Shown here: positions 1 through 6,919 of the stretch, piece after piece
Numbering within the stretch: the first letter of the stretch is position 1
Layout: every line of letters begins with the position of its first letter
Origin: Marinilabilia sp. UBA5340
Lineage (GTDB): Bacteria; Bacteroidota; Bacteroidia; Bacteroidales; Marinilabiliaceae
Assembly: GCA_002411085.1 (NCBI GenBank)
Contig: DHQK01000179.1
Coordinates: forward strand, 1 to 7,226
Direction of reading: 5' to 3'
Length of the DNA: 7,226 nucleotides
The notes under the pieces: generated by a model
The model's input: the letters and a program-made list of their open reading frames with translations, nothing else
What the model was told of the DNA's origin: nothing
The model's database searches: none
Program-made: the position numbers and the translations under genes

Positions 1-60
1 AGCTTGTCGAAAAATCTTTTCATTTGAAAGACAGATGTTTCGACTACGTTCAATGTGACA
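1..60. repeat. Degenerate REP-like palindromic intergenic repeat
   Basis: The arms GTCGAAA (6-12) and TTTCGAC (38-44) form a perfect 7-bp inverted repeat. The surrounding words AGCTTGTCGAAA and TTTCGACTACGTTCAATGTGACA-like text (read in two halves) resemble the widespread GAGCTTGTCGAA / TTCGACTACGCTCA intergenic repeats that I recall from Bacteroidota and other bacterial genomes. The AT-rich middle (CTTTTCATTTGAAAG) can fold as well. The left end is cut by the window edge. The assignment rests on remembered similarity of short words, and no transposase is present. From 61 to 196 I see no gene and no convincing terminator for the LacI-type gene. Confidence 0.4.
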
Positions 61-196
61 AACCTTTGGAGTATTATGGCTTTTAAGACAACCTCGGTTT
101 GTTTTTGCGGATTTCTTTTCAAGCAAAGCGGTATAGCCGAGCGGTAAATCGCTTATCGTTGACCCTTCTCTTTTTATGACCTTTCAATTGCAATTA

Positions 197-1117
197 TCAA
201 TCCATGCCTTTTGTACATTTTTCAACAACTTCTTTCGCCATTTTTGTAATGTCAGACGAGGTATGAATTAATAAATTTTCCGGCAATAGATCAATTCCTT
301 CGATCTCATCATACGTTGCAAATAAGATTCCATCTTTACCTATCTTTCTAATGTCTGCGTCTGCCATAGCTACAGACGTCATTTCAGGTGTTTCCAAAAT
401 AATGGCATTTGCTCCGTTTTCAATTAGTTGGAGGCAGGCTTCCTTTATTTCTTTGGGGTTTGGTTCAGGAGAGGTCAACTCCGCTATATTGGGTGTGATA
501 TCAAAACGCTCGCAGTAATTCTCCTTGTAAGTTGTTGTTTTCAGACGTTTTGCTTTGGTATTCTGATTTGCCGTGAGATATCCGATTGCCTTTTTGTTGT
601 GCCGGTACAGGCTCTGGACGAGTTCGTTGGTCTGCCGGGGATAATCAGGTACGATGTAATCGTATTTTCCTGAATCAGGTATGAAGCCTGCACAAATTAA
701 CAGCAAATCTCCAGTTGCCAATTCGGACTGGTGATTTATAAGTTCTGGTTGAAGGATAATTCCTGCATCAAATGGCAGGGAAGCTGCTTTTTCCTCCAGG
801 TTCTCCGGAGTTGCTAATTGCGGCAGAATCACATATCCTTTCTCTTCCGCTGCTTCAATGCATTTTTGCATCCATTGGTTGTTGGGACTGGCTGAGAAAT
901 CAGTTGCGAAAACCCCTATAATTCCACTTTTTCCGTTTAGTTTTCCCGGATGGAATTTTCCAGGTACATAATTCAATTCGTGGGCCGCAGTGAGTACTCT
1001 TTTACGTGTAGCCATAGCAATGTTTACACTGTCGGCTTTGCCGTTTAGCACGAGAGATGCGGTGGTTTTTGAAACGCCCGCTTTTAGTGCGACCATTTGA
1101 AGTGTTTGTTTGGCCAT
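197..1117 (-). CDS. LacI-family transcriptional regulator, short and with atypical hinge
   Basis: This 306-residue protein is a DNA-binding repressor or activator of the LacI/GalR type, which normally changes its DNA binding when a small ligand, often a sugar, binds. Residues 5-26 form the helix-turn-helix (TLQMVALKAGVSKTTASLVL), followed by the third helix (RKRVLTAAHELNYVP, 38-52) typical of the family. The effector domain begins near GIIGVFATDF (65-74) and ends with a family-like TSSDITKMAKEVVE segment. Two oddities are visible. The hinge, usually of the form NxxARxLrt, is GKFHPGKLNGKSG here, with a Pro and Gly that should weaken a hinge helix. The total length is below the usual 330-350 residues. 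The conserved DNxxG-type ligand segment is replaced by PDYPRQ. The ATG at 1117 is the first residue before the HTH and lies about 24 bp downstream of a good promoter. The ligand and targets cannot be told; no catabolic gene is adjacent. It faces away from the Ig-repeat gene. Confidence 0.9.
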   Translation of the reverse strand: MAKQTLQMVALKAGVSKTTASLVLNGKADSVNIAMATRKRVLTAAHELNYVPGKFHPGKLNGKSGIIGVFATDFSASPNNQWMQKCIEAAEEKGYVILPQLATPENLEEKAASLPFDAGIILQPELINHQSELATGDLLLICAGFIPDSGKYDYIVPDYPRQTNELVQSLYRHNKKAIGYLTANQNTKAKRLKTTTYKENYCERFDITPNIAELTSPEPNPKEIKEACLQLIENGANAIILETPEMTSVAMADADIRKIGKDGILFATYDEIEGIDLLPENLLIHTSSDITKMAKEVVEKCTKGMD

Positions 1118-1140
1118 TGCTAAATGTGTTTAGGTTAGTG

Positions 1141-1169
1141 TAAAGTTAATCTTTTAAAATAAAATCCAA
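1141..1169 (-). promoter_or_regulatory. Bacteroidota-type promoter for the LacI-family gene
   Basis: Read on the minus strand, TTG (1169-1167) is followed after 18 bp by TAACTTTA (1148-1141). This matches the Bacteroidota consensus TTG/TTTG, 17-23 bp, TAnnTTTG with one mismatch at the last base. The -7 element lies 23 bp before the ATG at 1117, which implies a short leader. No obvious palindromic operator overlaps it. Confidence 0.5.
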
Positions 1170-1259
1170 TTCATTCATTTTTTAACTTAATCAAACAAAA
1201 AACGGTTTTGGTCAATGTATTGTTAACAAACAGCAAAAAATGTTTTCAAAAAGTCCTTT

Positions 1260-1282
1260 GGTTACGTACTAATTCCGTAACC
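1260..1282. promoter_or_regulatory. Inverted repeat upstream of the Ig-repeat gene, candidate operator
   Basis: GGTTACG (1260-1266) and CGTAACC (1276-1282) are perfect inverted copies separated by 9 bp, ending 16 bp before the ATG at 1299. CGTAAAAA then occurs twice in direct orientation (1282-1289 and 1292-1299). The arrangement could be a binding site for a dimeric regulator or a hairpin in the 5' leader. It lacks the compact CpG-centred form of usual LacI operators, so assigning it to the divergent LacI-type protein would be speculative. I found no convincing TAnnTTTG promoter for the rightward gene in this gap. Confidence 0.35.
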
Positions 1283-1298
1283 GTAAAAAATCGTAAAA

Positions 1299-3125
1299 AT
1301 GAATATTGGATCAGGTATCAATTCTTTTTTTAAAATGTTCTGGAGCTACTGGATCACGTCGCTCAAAATAATAATTGGAGGTGCAATCTTTTTTGTTTTG
1401 CCAATGAATGCATTGAAAGCGCAGGAACCGCTGCAACACAAAAAATGCATCTACAGGGCTGATGATGGCAGGTTGTTCATCAATAAAGAGCTCCCATTGT
1501 ATTTAAAGGTCTCCCTTTCCGCCGATGAGGATGCAGAGTCCTGGTTACTGGAAAGCGCTAAAACATCCGAATATGCCAATCCAATGTATCTGGATACCGA
1601 AGGATGGAACACGTTGCGTTCACCTTCAGCAGTTGATACCGCCACTAAAAAGACAGTTTATCCCTTGCAGGATATTGTTTTTGACATGTACGCGGATGGT
1701 ATAGCTCCCAAATCCCGCTTGCTTTTTGGGCATTCCAAGCCTTTTAGTCTTGATGGGGTCTCCTTTTTTGGTAAGGAAACCGGCTTTCATTTCGAAGCAG
1801 AAGATGCCATGTCCGGACTGCAGGATGTCTATTATTCTTTGAATGGTGCTGGTTTTGTGCCTGCTTCCGGGTTTCCTCTGGAAATTTCTGAGGAGGGAAA
1901 TTATTCCGTGCAGTTTTATGCTGTCGACAATGTGGGAAATGTTGAGGATATCCATGCTTATGATTTTGTGGTGGATCATACAGCTCCGGTAACAAACCAT
2001 GAGATCAAAGGAATCAACAAAAACCGGGTGTTGGCTCCTGATGCCACTATATCTTTGTCATCTGCCGACAGCTTGTCAGGTGTGGCTAAAGTCTGGTACG
2101 CCATAGATGATTCAGATTTTGAGGTTTACAAAAAACCCATCCCTGTTTCCCGACTGAAGGATGGCAGTGCAAAAATTACCTATTATTCCGAAGATCATGT
2201 GGGAAATATCGAGGATCATAAGTTTATTGGGACTCTGGCATCATCTCAGGCCAGTAAGGATGAAGATGGCGAGGTGTTCGATTATTATATTGACCGGGAG
2301 CCTCCCGTGGCAGCGTTTAATTTTGAGGGTGATTATTATGAGTCTGACCGGGAATACATCTCAGGAAGAACCCGTGTGTTGCTTTCTGCACAAGATGATA
2401 AGTCAGGAGTGCAGAAGATTCTTTACAGTTACAATTCCTTTATGACTTCGGAAACGTATGAGGTTCCTTTTAAACCTGAGGGCAACAGTCCGGTATCTGT
2501 TTCTTACGCGGCGGTCGACTGGGTGGAGAATACAGCACCGGAGAAAGAACGTCATTTTTACATCGATCGGTTGGCGCCGGTCACTAAAATATCCTTTGAC
2601 GGACCGGTGTTCAGAAATCGCGACACCCTATTTGTGGCGGCCCAAACTAAAATGGTTCTTGAAGCAACGGACAAAGAAAGTGGCGTTAATACTGTGAAAT
2701 ACCAGTTAAATGGCATTAAATATGAGTACAGTGAGCCTTTTGTGGTTGAGAAAAGCGGGAGGCATCTCCTTCAATATGTCTCCGTTGACAATGTGAACAA
2801 CGAAGAAGAAGGCAAAATGTTGGAGTTTGTAGTGGATAAGGAAGGTCCTTCTATTCATCATCATTTTAGTGTGGAACCCATTGGAGAGAAAGTGGTACGT
2901 AATGAGCAGTATGTGATTTATCCTTCCAATACCAAAATTTATATTGGTGCCACGGATGATGTCGCTGGCGAAGAGTCGCTCAAATATTCGGTAAACGGAG
3001 CCAAAATGAGCGAAACAATACCCGTTGCCGGTCTACAGCCCGGCAACTATGAAATTGACATTGAGGCTACTGATGCTTTGAAGAATTCGACTTCCAAAAC
3101 TATTCGTTTTTCCATTGAAAAATAA
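1299..3125 (+). CDS. Exported protein with five Ig-like / OmpL47-type repeats
   Basis: The 608-residue product is probably a periplasmic or surface structural protein. An N-terminal export signal ends at a likely site after A41 (LKA/Q), with the hydrophobic core at about 22-34; the cytoplasmic n-region is long, so M13 (1335) is a possible alternative start. Residues about 49-150 form a separate region (YRADDGRLFINKELPLYL, DTEGWNTLRSPSAVD) that I recall seeing ahead of such repeats in other Bacteroidota proteins. Then come five beta-rich repeats of roughly 90-110 residues, each with an A-x-D-x-x-S-G motif (D169, D257, D366, D458, D553; the last reads DDVAG), a following YS-N-G segment, a Y-x-x-D-x-V-x-N segment and a linker of the form VDxxxP. 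This matches the OmpL47-type/Ig-like repeats also found in Leptospira OmpL47. No T9SS C-terminal sorting domain or membrane anchor follows; the chain stops at the end of the fifth repeat. The next gene starts 7 bp after its stop, so the two are co-transcribed. The ligand or partner is unknown. Confidence 0.85.
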   Translation: MNIGSGINSFFKMFWSYWITSLKIIIGGAIFFVLPMNALKAQEPLQHKKCIYRADDGRLFINKELPLYLKVSLSADEDAESWLLESAKTSEYANPMYLDTEGWNTLRSPSAVDTATKKTVYPLQDIVFDMYADGIAPKSRLLFGHSKPFSLDGVSFFGKETGFHFEAEDAMSGLQDVYYSLNGAGFVPASGFPLEISEEGNYSVQFYAVDNVGNVEDIHAYDFVVDHTAPVTNHEIKGINKNRVLAPDATISLSSADSLSGVAKVWYAIDDSDFEVYKKPIPVSRLKDGSAKITYYSEDHVGNIEDHKFIGTLASSQASKDEDGEVFDYYIDREPPVAAFNFEGDYYESDREYISGRTRVLLSAQDDKSGVQKILYSYNSFMTSETYEVPFKPEGNSPVSVSYAAVDWVENTAPEKERHFYIDRLAPVTKISFDGPVFRNRDTLFVAAQTKMVLEATDKESGVNTVKYQLNGIKYEYSEPFVVEKSGRHLLQYVSVDNVNNEEEGKMLEFVVDKEGPSIHHHFSVEPIGEKVVRNEQYVIYPSNTKIYIGATDDVAGEESLKYSVNGAKMSETIPVAGLQPGNYEIDIEATDALKNSTSKTIRFSIEK

Positions 3126-3132
3126 CGGAGTC

Positions 3133-3639
3133 ATGATCAGAAAAATCATTGTAATAGCAGTACTGTTTTTGGTTTCAATGCGTATGATGGGGCAGGAAGA
3201 GAATTATATTTCTCTTTACCTGCTCAATTTTACCAGGTATATAGAGTGGCCCGAAGAGGAGCGCAAAGGGAATTTTGTAATTGAAGTACTTGGACATGTA
3301 TCGGTATACGAGAAACTAAAGGAAATTTCTGAGGGGAAAATGGCCGGCAGTCAGCCCATCGAAGTAAGAAATTATATGTCGGTGGATGAAATGGGAACGC
3401 CTCATATTATGTTTGTGGGGCACTGGCAGAGCAGGCAGATCAAAGACGTTGTAGCTAAACTGGAAGGGCGCTCTACGCTTCTGGTAGCCGAAAATACCGG
3501 GATGCTTGATCACGGGGCGGCCATCAATTTTGTGATTCGGGATGGAAAGATTCAATACGAGTTTAAAAAAGAGAATGCTTTGAGTCGAGGACTAAATGTG
3601 AGCTCGAGGTTATGGCAGATGGGGATTTCACAAAATTGA
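3133..3639 (+). CDS. YfiR-family (DUF4154) exported protein
   Basis: The 168-residue product carries a signal peptide (MIRKIIVIAVLFLVS, cleavage probably after MMG) and one YfiR/DUF4154 domain. Family hallmarks are visible: LNFTRYIEWPEE near the mature N terminus, FVIEVLGH, a G-SQPIEVR strand, PHIMFVG, LLVAENTGML--GAAINFVI, and the closing NALSRGLNVSSRLWQMG. In Pseudomonas, YfiR is a periplasmic inhibitor of the membrane diguanylate cyclase YfiN; here no cyclase is adjacent, so only the family name carries over. The protein contains no cysteine, so the disulfide-based control described for Pseudomonas YfiR cannot apply. A TTG at 3115 would overlap the previous gene, but the ATG at 3133 puts the signal peptide in the normal place and has GGAG just upstream (3127-3130), although very close. 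It lies 7 bp behind the Ig-repeat gene, in one operon. The partner is probably an envelope protein; its identity is unknown. Confidence 0.87.
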   Translation: MIRKIIVIAVLFLVSMRMMGQEENYISLYLLNFTRYIEWPEEERKGNFVIEVLGHVSVYEKLKEISEGKMAGSQPIEVRNYMSVDEMGTPHIMFVGHWQSRQIKDVVAKLEGRSTLLVAENTGMLDHGAAINFVIRDGKIQYEFKKENALSRGLNVSSRLWQMGISQN

Positions 3640-3654
3640 ATCAAATAACCCAAA

Positions 3655-3683
3655 CCTGGGGCGTTTTGCTCAGGGCTATTTTT
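3655..3683 (+). terminator. Probable intrinsic terminator of the Ig-repeat/YfiR operon
   Basis: CCTG (3655-3658) pairs with CAGG (3671-3674), with an inner GC/GC pair around a GTTTT loop, and ATTTTT follows at 3678-3683. The stem is short and interrupted, so strength is moderate. It lies 16 bp after the YfiR-family stop and ahead of the next promoter, as expected for the end of a two-gene unit. Confidence 0.4.
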
Positions 3684-3735
3684 CAGCTTGTGTACACCTT
3701 GTCTGTTGTAAGTATTAGGTAGGTTAGATCTTATA

Positions 3736-3768
3736 TTTGAAAATCTAACAGCCGATTGTGTATCTTTG
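3736..3768 (+). promoter_or_regulatory. Bacteroidota-type promoter for the CHAT gene
   Basis: TTTG at 3736-3739 is followed after 21 bp by TATCTTTG at 3761-3768, a full match to the -33/-7 pattern TTTG...TAnnTTTG used by the Bacteroidota primary sigma factor. Transcription should begin a few bases downstream, near 3773-3777. That leaves about 20-24 nt to the ATG at 3797, or about 80 nt to the GTG at 3857. It makes the CHAT gene independent of the Ig/YfiR operon. Confidence 0.75.
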
Positions 3769-3796
3769 CGGCCAATTAAAAACTACCTGATGAAAA

Positions 3797-6757
3797 ATGG
3801 CTCCCTTAAAACATTATTTCCCGGGGCCGGTTAATCAGAAAAAAGCCAGTAATACCGTGAAAAAATTATCTTGCCTGATTGTCCTTTCTTTGTTTTCAGT
3901 TCTTTCTTTTGCCCAAAAAATAAATATTGCGGAATATCGTCCTTTGGTAAAGGATTCATTCCTGCTTCAGAGTGGATTTGAAAATATCCAATCCGGAGAT
4001 ACCATTGCTTTTCAGGAGCTTTTTGAGACGTTGGAGAGGGATCTCAGGAAAAAATCCAAAGCTACTTCTGCCCTCATCTCAACCACACTTTGGGCTGATG
4101 AACTGGTGGATGTGGATAGTGCAAATCAGGCTATTGAACTGTTGCAAAAGGCAGGAGAACGTTTCCGGCAGCGTTTTGATACGATGACAATCGCCTGGGC
4201 TTTTTACCATAAATCGGTGGCTTATTACCATTACCGTAAGGCCCACTACAAACAGCGTGTCGCACATCATCAGGCAGAGATTGAAGTGTTACGCCATATT
4301 GATCCCAATCATCCGCTTTTGCTCGAAAGTTACAGCCAGTTGATGACTGCCCACTGGTCGGCCCGCAATGTGCAGGAGGGTTTTGAGTATTATCAGAAAA
4401 TTCTGGAAATGGCTTCTCCCGGGAAGTATGATTATTACCGGGTGAATGCCTACCTGAATGCGGTAAATATTCTGAAATTTTATAAACCATCGGTAGCCGC
4501 CCAGTTTGCCGAATATACCAATTATCTGGCCCGTAAGAGACAGAAATCCTATTTCTTATCCGACCCTTATTATTTTATTAGTCTGGGGTCTGCCAATACT
4601 GCTACCAACCGGCACCATGAAGCATTGGAATTGTACCAGGAAGGGCTGAAAGTATTTAAATCATCAGGAGTTCGAAATCCCATATTTCTGGCGTCTCTTT
4701 ATTATTATATCGGCGTTTCCTATAAAAATCTGGTCTATTACGATCCAGATACTTTACTAACCGAAAGCTATCATCGGCGAGCTGACCTATGGCTCGATTC
4801 GGCACTTATAATAGTGAAAGAACGGATCGGGGAGAATCACCCCATCTATTCGAGAGTGATCAATCTCAAAGGTCAGAATCTGAACAACTGGGGTAAGTAT
4901 GAAGAGGCCTTGCCCATCAATGAGCAGGTATGGACACTTGTGGAGAAACAGCACGGCCGGCACAATAAGTATTACAGTCAGCAGGCCATCAATGAACTGG
5001 CCCGCAGCCAGCTACGCTCAGGAAGACACAAGGAAGCACTGGAGACTTATCACCGCCAGATTTGCTACTTTCTGGAGGTTGATGACACCCTGGACTATTA
5101 CAATATAGTGAATGTCGATACCGCATTGTATGCCGATTCTCATGAAGAACTGATGCGGGCCCTGGTTGGTAAAGCCGCTGCCTTGGAGTTATTGATGGGT
5201 GAAGTGAAGGATACAGGCATGGTTAACCTGATTCTTGCTCATTACGAACAGGCCCTTGCAGTTACGGATGCCCGCACAGCCAAAAGTCTTACTGATGAGG
5301 GTATAGAGAAGATATCTGCCAATTTTAGTGATCTGGCCAAACGTATCGTCAATTTTCTGAGTCGTAATGATTTTTCTGATGAGGTGGTGGAGCAGATCTA
5401 TCGCATGGTGTCAGAATCCAAGGCACATGCCTTACTGGCCGGGATGTACCGGGGAGGTGGGAGCTCCGACTCAATGGGAGATTCCCTGGCTTTGCGCGTG
5501 AATGAATTGGAAAATCAGCTTCAGCGAATTGATGCTTCTTATTCAGGTGCCCGTTATGAGGAACTCATGGAAGAATTGCTGGATCTGCAAAAAGAACGTT
5601 TCCTGAATTCTTTTGGGAAACCGGTTCGCGTGGATAAAATACGTCTGCCAAGACTTGCCGATATTGACAATCGCCCCATAAGTGATGGATTACAGGAAGG
5701 AGAAATGGTGATGGATTATTTTTTGACTTCTGAGTTTATCGGTCGTTTTGAAATATCCTCCCGGGGAGTTAAATTCTTCAGCCGGCCTTATGTTTCAGAT
5801 CTGGAAAATCAGATTTCCGGGATGTACCGGGCTGTGAAGACAGGGGATGATGCATTGGCCCACCAGACCGGACAAAAATTGTATGATTGTTTATTGGGAG
5901 AGATTTCTCCATCAACAAAAAAAATAACGGTGATCCCCGATGCAAGTTTGTTTCTGGTGCCCTTTGAAATGCTTAGATCCGAAGATGGGTTGCTTATAAA
6001 CAATGTCGCTGTCGCTTATAGGTACTCTTCCCATTTGTATTCCAGAGTGCGACATTTTTCCGGGCCGGATCAGAGCCGGACAATGGCGGTTTTTGCTCCT
6101 GTTTTTGATGATCAGCAGCTGGCCTGGCAGCCCCTGGCAGAGCAACGTGGATGGAGTGACAGTCATACCTCTGGGGTTTTCAGATCAGGGACTCCCGGTA
6201 TACTTAGAAGTATTCCTTATACTGAAGAGGAGTTTCAAAAGATAAAACGCATCTTCGATGAAAGTGGACGTATCACCCGGGTTTTTATTCGCAACGGAGC
6301 CATGGAGTCAGTATTTAAAAACGAAGCCGGGCAAAGCAATCTCCTGCACATTGCCACACATGGTCATGCTGATTTAATAAATCCCCGAAAAAGCGGCCTT
6401 TTTCTGATTCCTGATGCAGAGGAAGACGGGTTTCTCTTTATGGATGAAATATTCGATCTCAATCTCAATGCTGATCTGGTGGTGCTGAGTGCTTGTCAAA
6501 CCGGCGCCGGGGGAGTCCTCAAAGGGGAGGGAGTTATGGCGCTTCCGCGTGGATTTATTCACGCCGGAGCCGCTAATGTGGTGGCTTCTATGTGGAAAGT
6601 ACATGATGAAAAAACCAAGGAATTGATGATTGCCTTTTATCAACTTTTACTGGAAGGGCTCAGTTATGAAGATGCCCTGCGCAAGGCAAAAATTCAATGT
6701 ATCAATGAGGGTTTCCTTCCTGTTGACTGGGCTGGTTTTGTGTTGGTGGAAGGATAA
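3797..6757 (+). CDS. Exported TPR-CHAT domain protein, probable cysteine protease
   Basis: CHAT domains belong to the caspase/separase clan and cleave proteins with a His-Cys dyad; in several known systems the TPR part senses or recruits a partner. The 986-residue product shows an export signal (VKKLSCLIVLSLFSVLSFA, cleavage after A39), a helical region of TPR/kinesin-light-chain-like repeats at about 60-450 (for example HHEALELYQEGLKVF, GKYEEALPINEQVW, GRHKEALETYHRQI), a coiled-coil stretch around 566-605, and a CHAT domain at about 635-985. The domain has KITVIPDASLFLVPFEML near 709-726, the HIATHGH motif with the likely catalytic His855, and VVLSACQTG with Cys900, then GEGVMALPRGFIHAGAANVV, SMWKV and the closing PVDWAGFVL. 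Both catalytic residues are present, so activity is plausible. The likeliest start is uncertain: ATG 3797 adds 20 residues before the signal, while GTG 3857 gives a conventional signal peptide. C26 is not a lipobox. It has its own promoter and a terminator downstream. The substrate is unknown. Confidence 0.9.
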   Translation: MAPLKHYFPGPVNQKKASNTVKKLSCLIVLSLFSVLSFAQKINIAEYRPLVKDSFLLQSGFENIQSGDTIAFQELFETLERDLRKKSKATSALISTTLWADELVDVDSANQAIELLQKAGERFRQRFDTMTIAWAFYHKSVAYYHYRKAHYKQRVAHHQAEIEVLRHIDPNHPLLLESYSQLMTAHWSARNVQEGFEYYQKILEMASPGKYDYYRVNAYLNAVNILKFYKPSVAAQFAEYTNYLARKRQKSYFLSDPYYFISLGSANTATNRHHEALELYQEGLKVFKSSGVRNPIFLASLYYYIGVSYKNLVYYDPDTLLTESYHRRADLWLDSALIIVKERIGENHPIYSRVINLKGQNLNNWGKYEEALPINEQVWTLVEKQHGRHNKYYSQQAINELARSQLRSGRHKEALETYHRQICYFLEVDDTLDYYNIVNVDTALYADSHEELMRALVGKAAALELLMGEVKDTGMVNLILAHYEQALAVTDARTAKSLTDEGIEKISANFSDLAKRIVNFLSRNDFSDEVVEQIYRMVSESKAHALLAGMYRGGGSSDSMGDSLALRVNELENQLQRIDASYSGARYEELMEELLDLQKERFLNSFGKPVRVDKIRLPRLADIDNRPISDGLQEGEMVMDYFLTSEFIGRFEISSRGVKFFSRPYVSDLENQISGMYRAVKTGDDALAHQTGQKLYDCLLGEISPSTKKITVIPDASLFLVPFEMLRSEDGLLINNVAVAYRYSSHLYSRVRHFSGPDQSRTMAVFAPVFDDQQLAWQPLAEQRGWSDSHTSGVFRSGTPGILRSIPYTEEEFQKIKRIFDESGRITRVFIRNGAMESVFKNEAGQSNLLHIATHGHADLINPRKSGLFLIPDAEEDGFLFMDEIFDLNLNADLVVLSACQTGAGGVLKGEGVMALPRGFIHAGAANVVASMWKVHDEKTKELMIAFYQLLLEGLSYEDALRKAKIQCINEGFLPVDWAGFVLVEG

Positions 6758-6809
6758 GGCCACCGGAATGGGAGTTTATTGGCTTACAAATCCAATAAAA
6801 AACAGGAAG

Positions 6810-6919
6810 CTGTCCAAAAAGTTTACTTTTCTCTGTGTAACAGTGTAGCTAATTGAAATACAATGCTTGCCTTGGCAGGCATTGTGTTTTTTATCTGTAA
6901 TTTGTGACTTTTGGGACAG
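6810..6919. mobile_element. MITE-like 110-bp inverted-repeat element
   Basis: CTGTCCAAAAAGT (6810-6822) and ACTTTTGGGACAG (6907-6919) are inverted copies matching at 12 of 13 positions. They enclose 84 bp without a gene, centred on a strong hairpin. Ends of the form CTGTCC-AAAAGT remind me of insertion-sequence termini in Bacteroidota, but I cannot name the family. No target-site duplication is visible in the flanks (GGAAG on the left, TCCGT on the right), so it may be an old insertion or simply a large structured 3' region. It lies 52 bp after the CHAT stop codon. Confidence 0.4.
6860..6892 (+). terminator. Strong intrinsic terminator after the CHAT gene
   Basis: ACAATGC (6860-6866) pairs perfectly with GCATTGT (6879-6885), and the stem continues inward through a T-G wobble into TGC/GCA around a CTTG loop. 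GTTTTTT follows at 6886-6892. This is a textbook rho-independent terminator, about 100 bp behind the CHAT stop, and it forms the core of the inverted-repeat element at 6810-6919. Confidence 0.8.

Noticed and set aside
58..107. ACAAACC (58-64) and GGTTTGT (96-102) followed by TTTT, as a terminator
   Set aside because: The arms are perfect but the 31-nt loop is too large and the direction is opposite to the neighbouring gene.
128..155. tRNA-like word TAGCCGAGCGGTAAATCGC
   Set aside because: It resembles the D-arm of Leu/Ser tRNAs, but no acceptor stem, anticodon arm or T-arm (GTTCRA) can be placed around it.
428..673. 81-residue plus-strand reading frame inside the LacI-family gene
   Set aside because: It is antisense to a well-supported gene and shows no family features.
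1199..1229. AAAACGGTTTT and TTGTTAACAA palindromes as LacI-type operators
   Set aside because: Both are short, AT-rich and common by chance; neither has the extended CpG-centred form.
3115..3132. TTG start for the YfiR-family protein
   Set aside because: It would overlap the previous gene and put six polar residues before an otherwise normal signal peptide; ATG 3133 fits better.
3797..6757. CRISPR-linked or gasdermin-linked TPR-CHAT system
   Set aside because: No direct-repeat array, Cas gene or pore-forming partner is present in the window, and the protein has an export signal.
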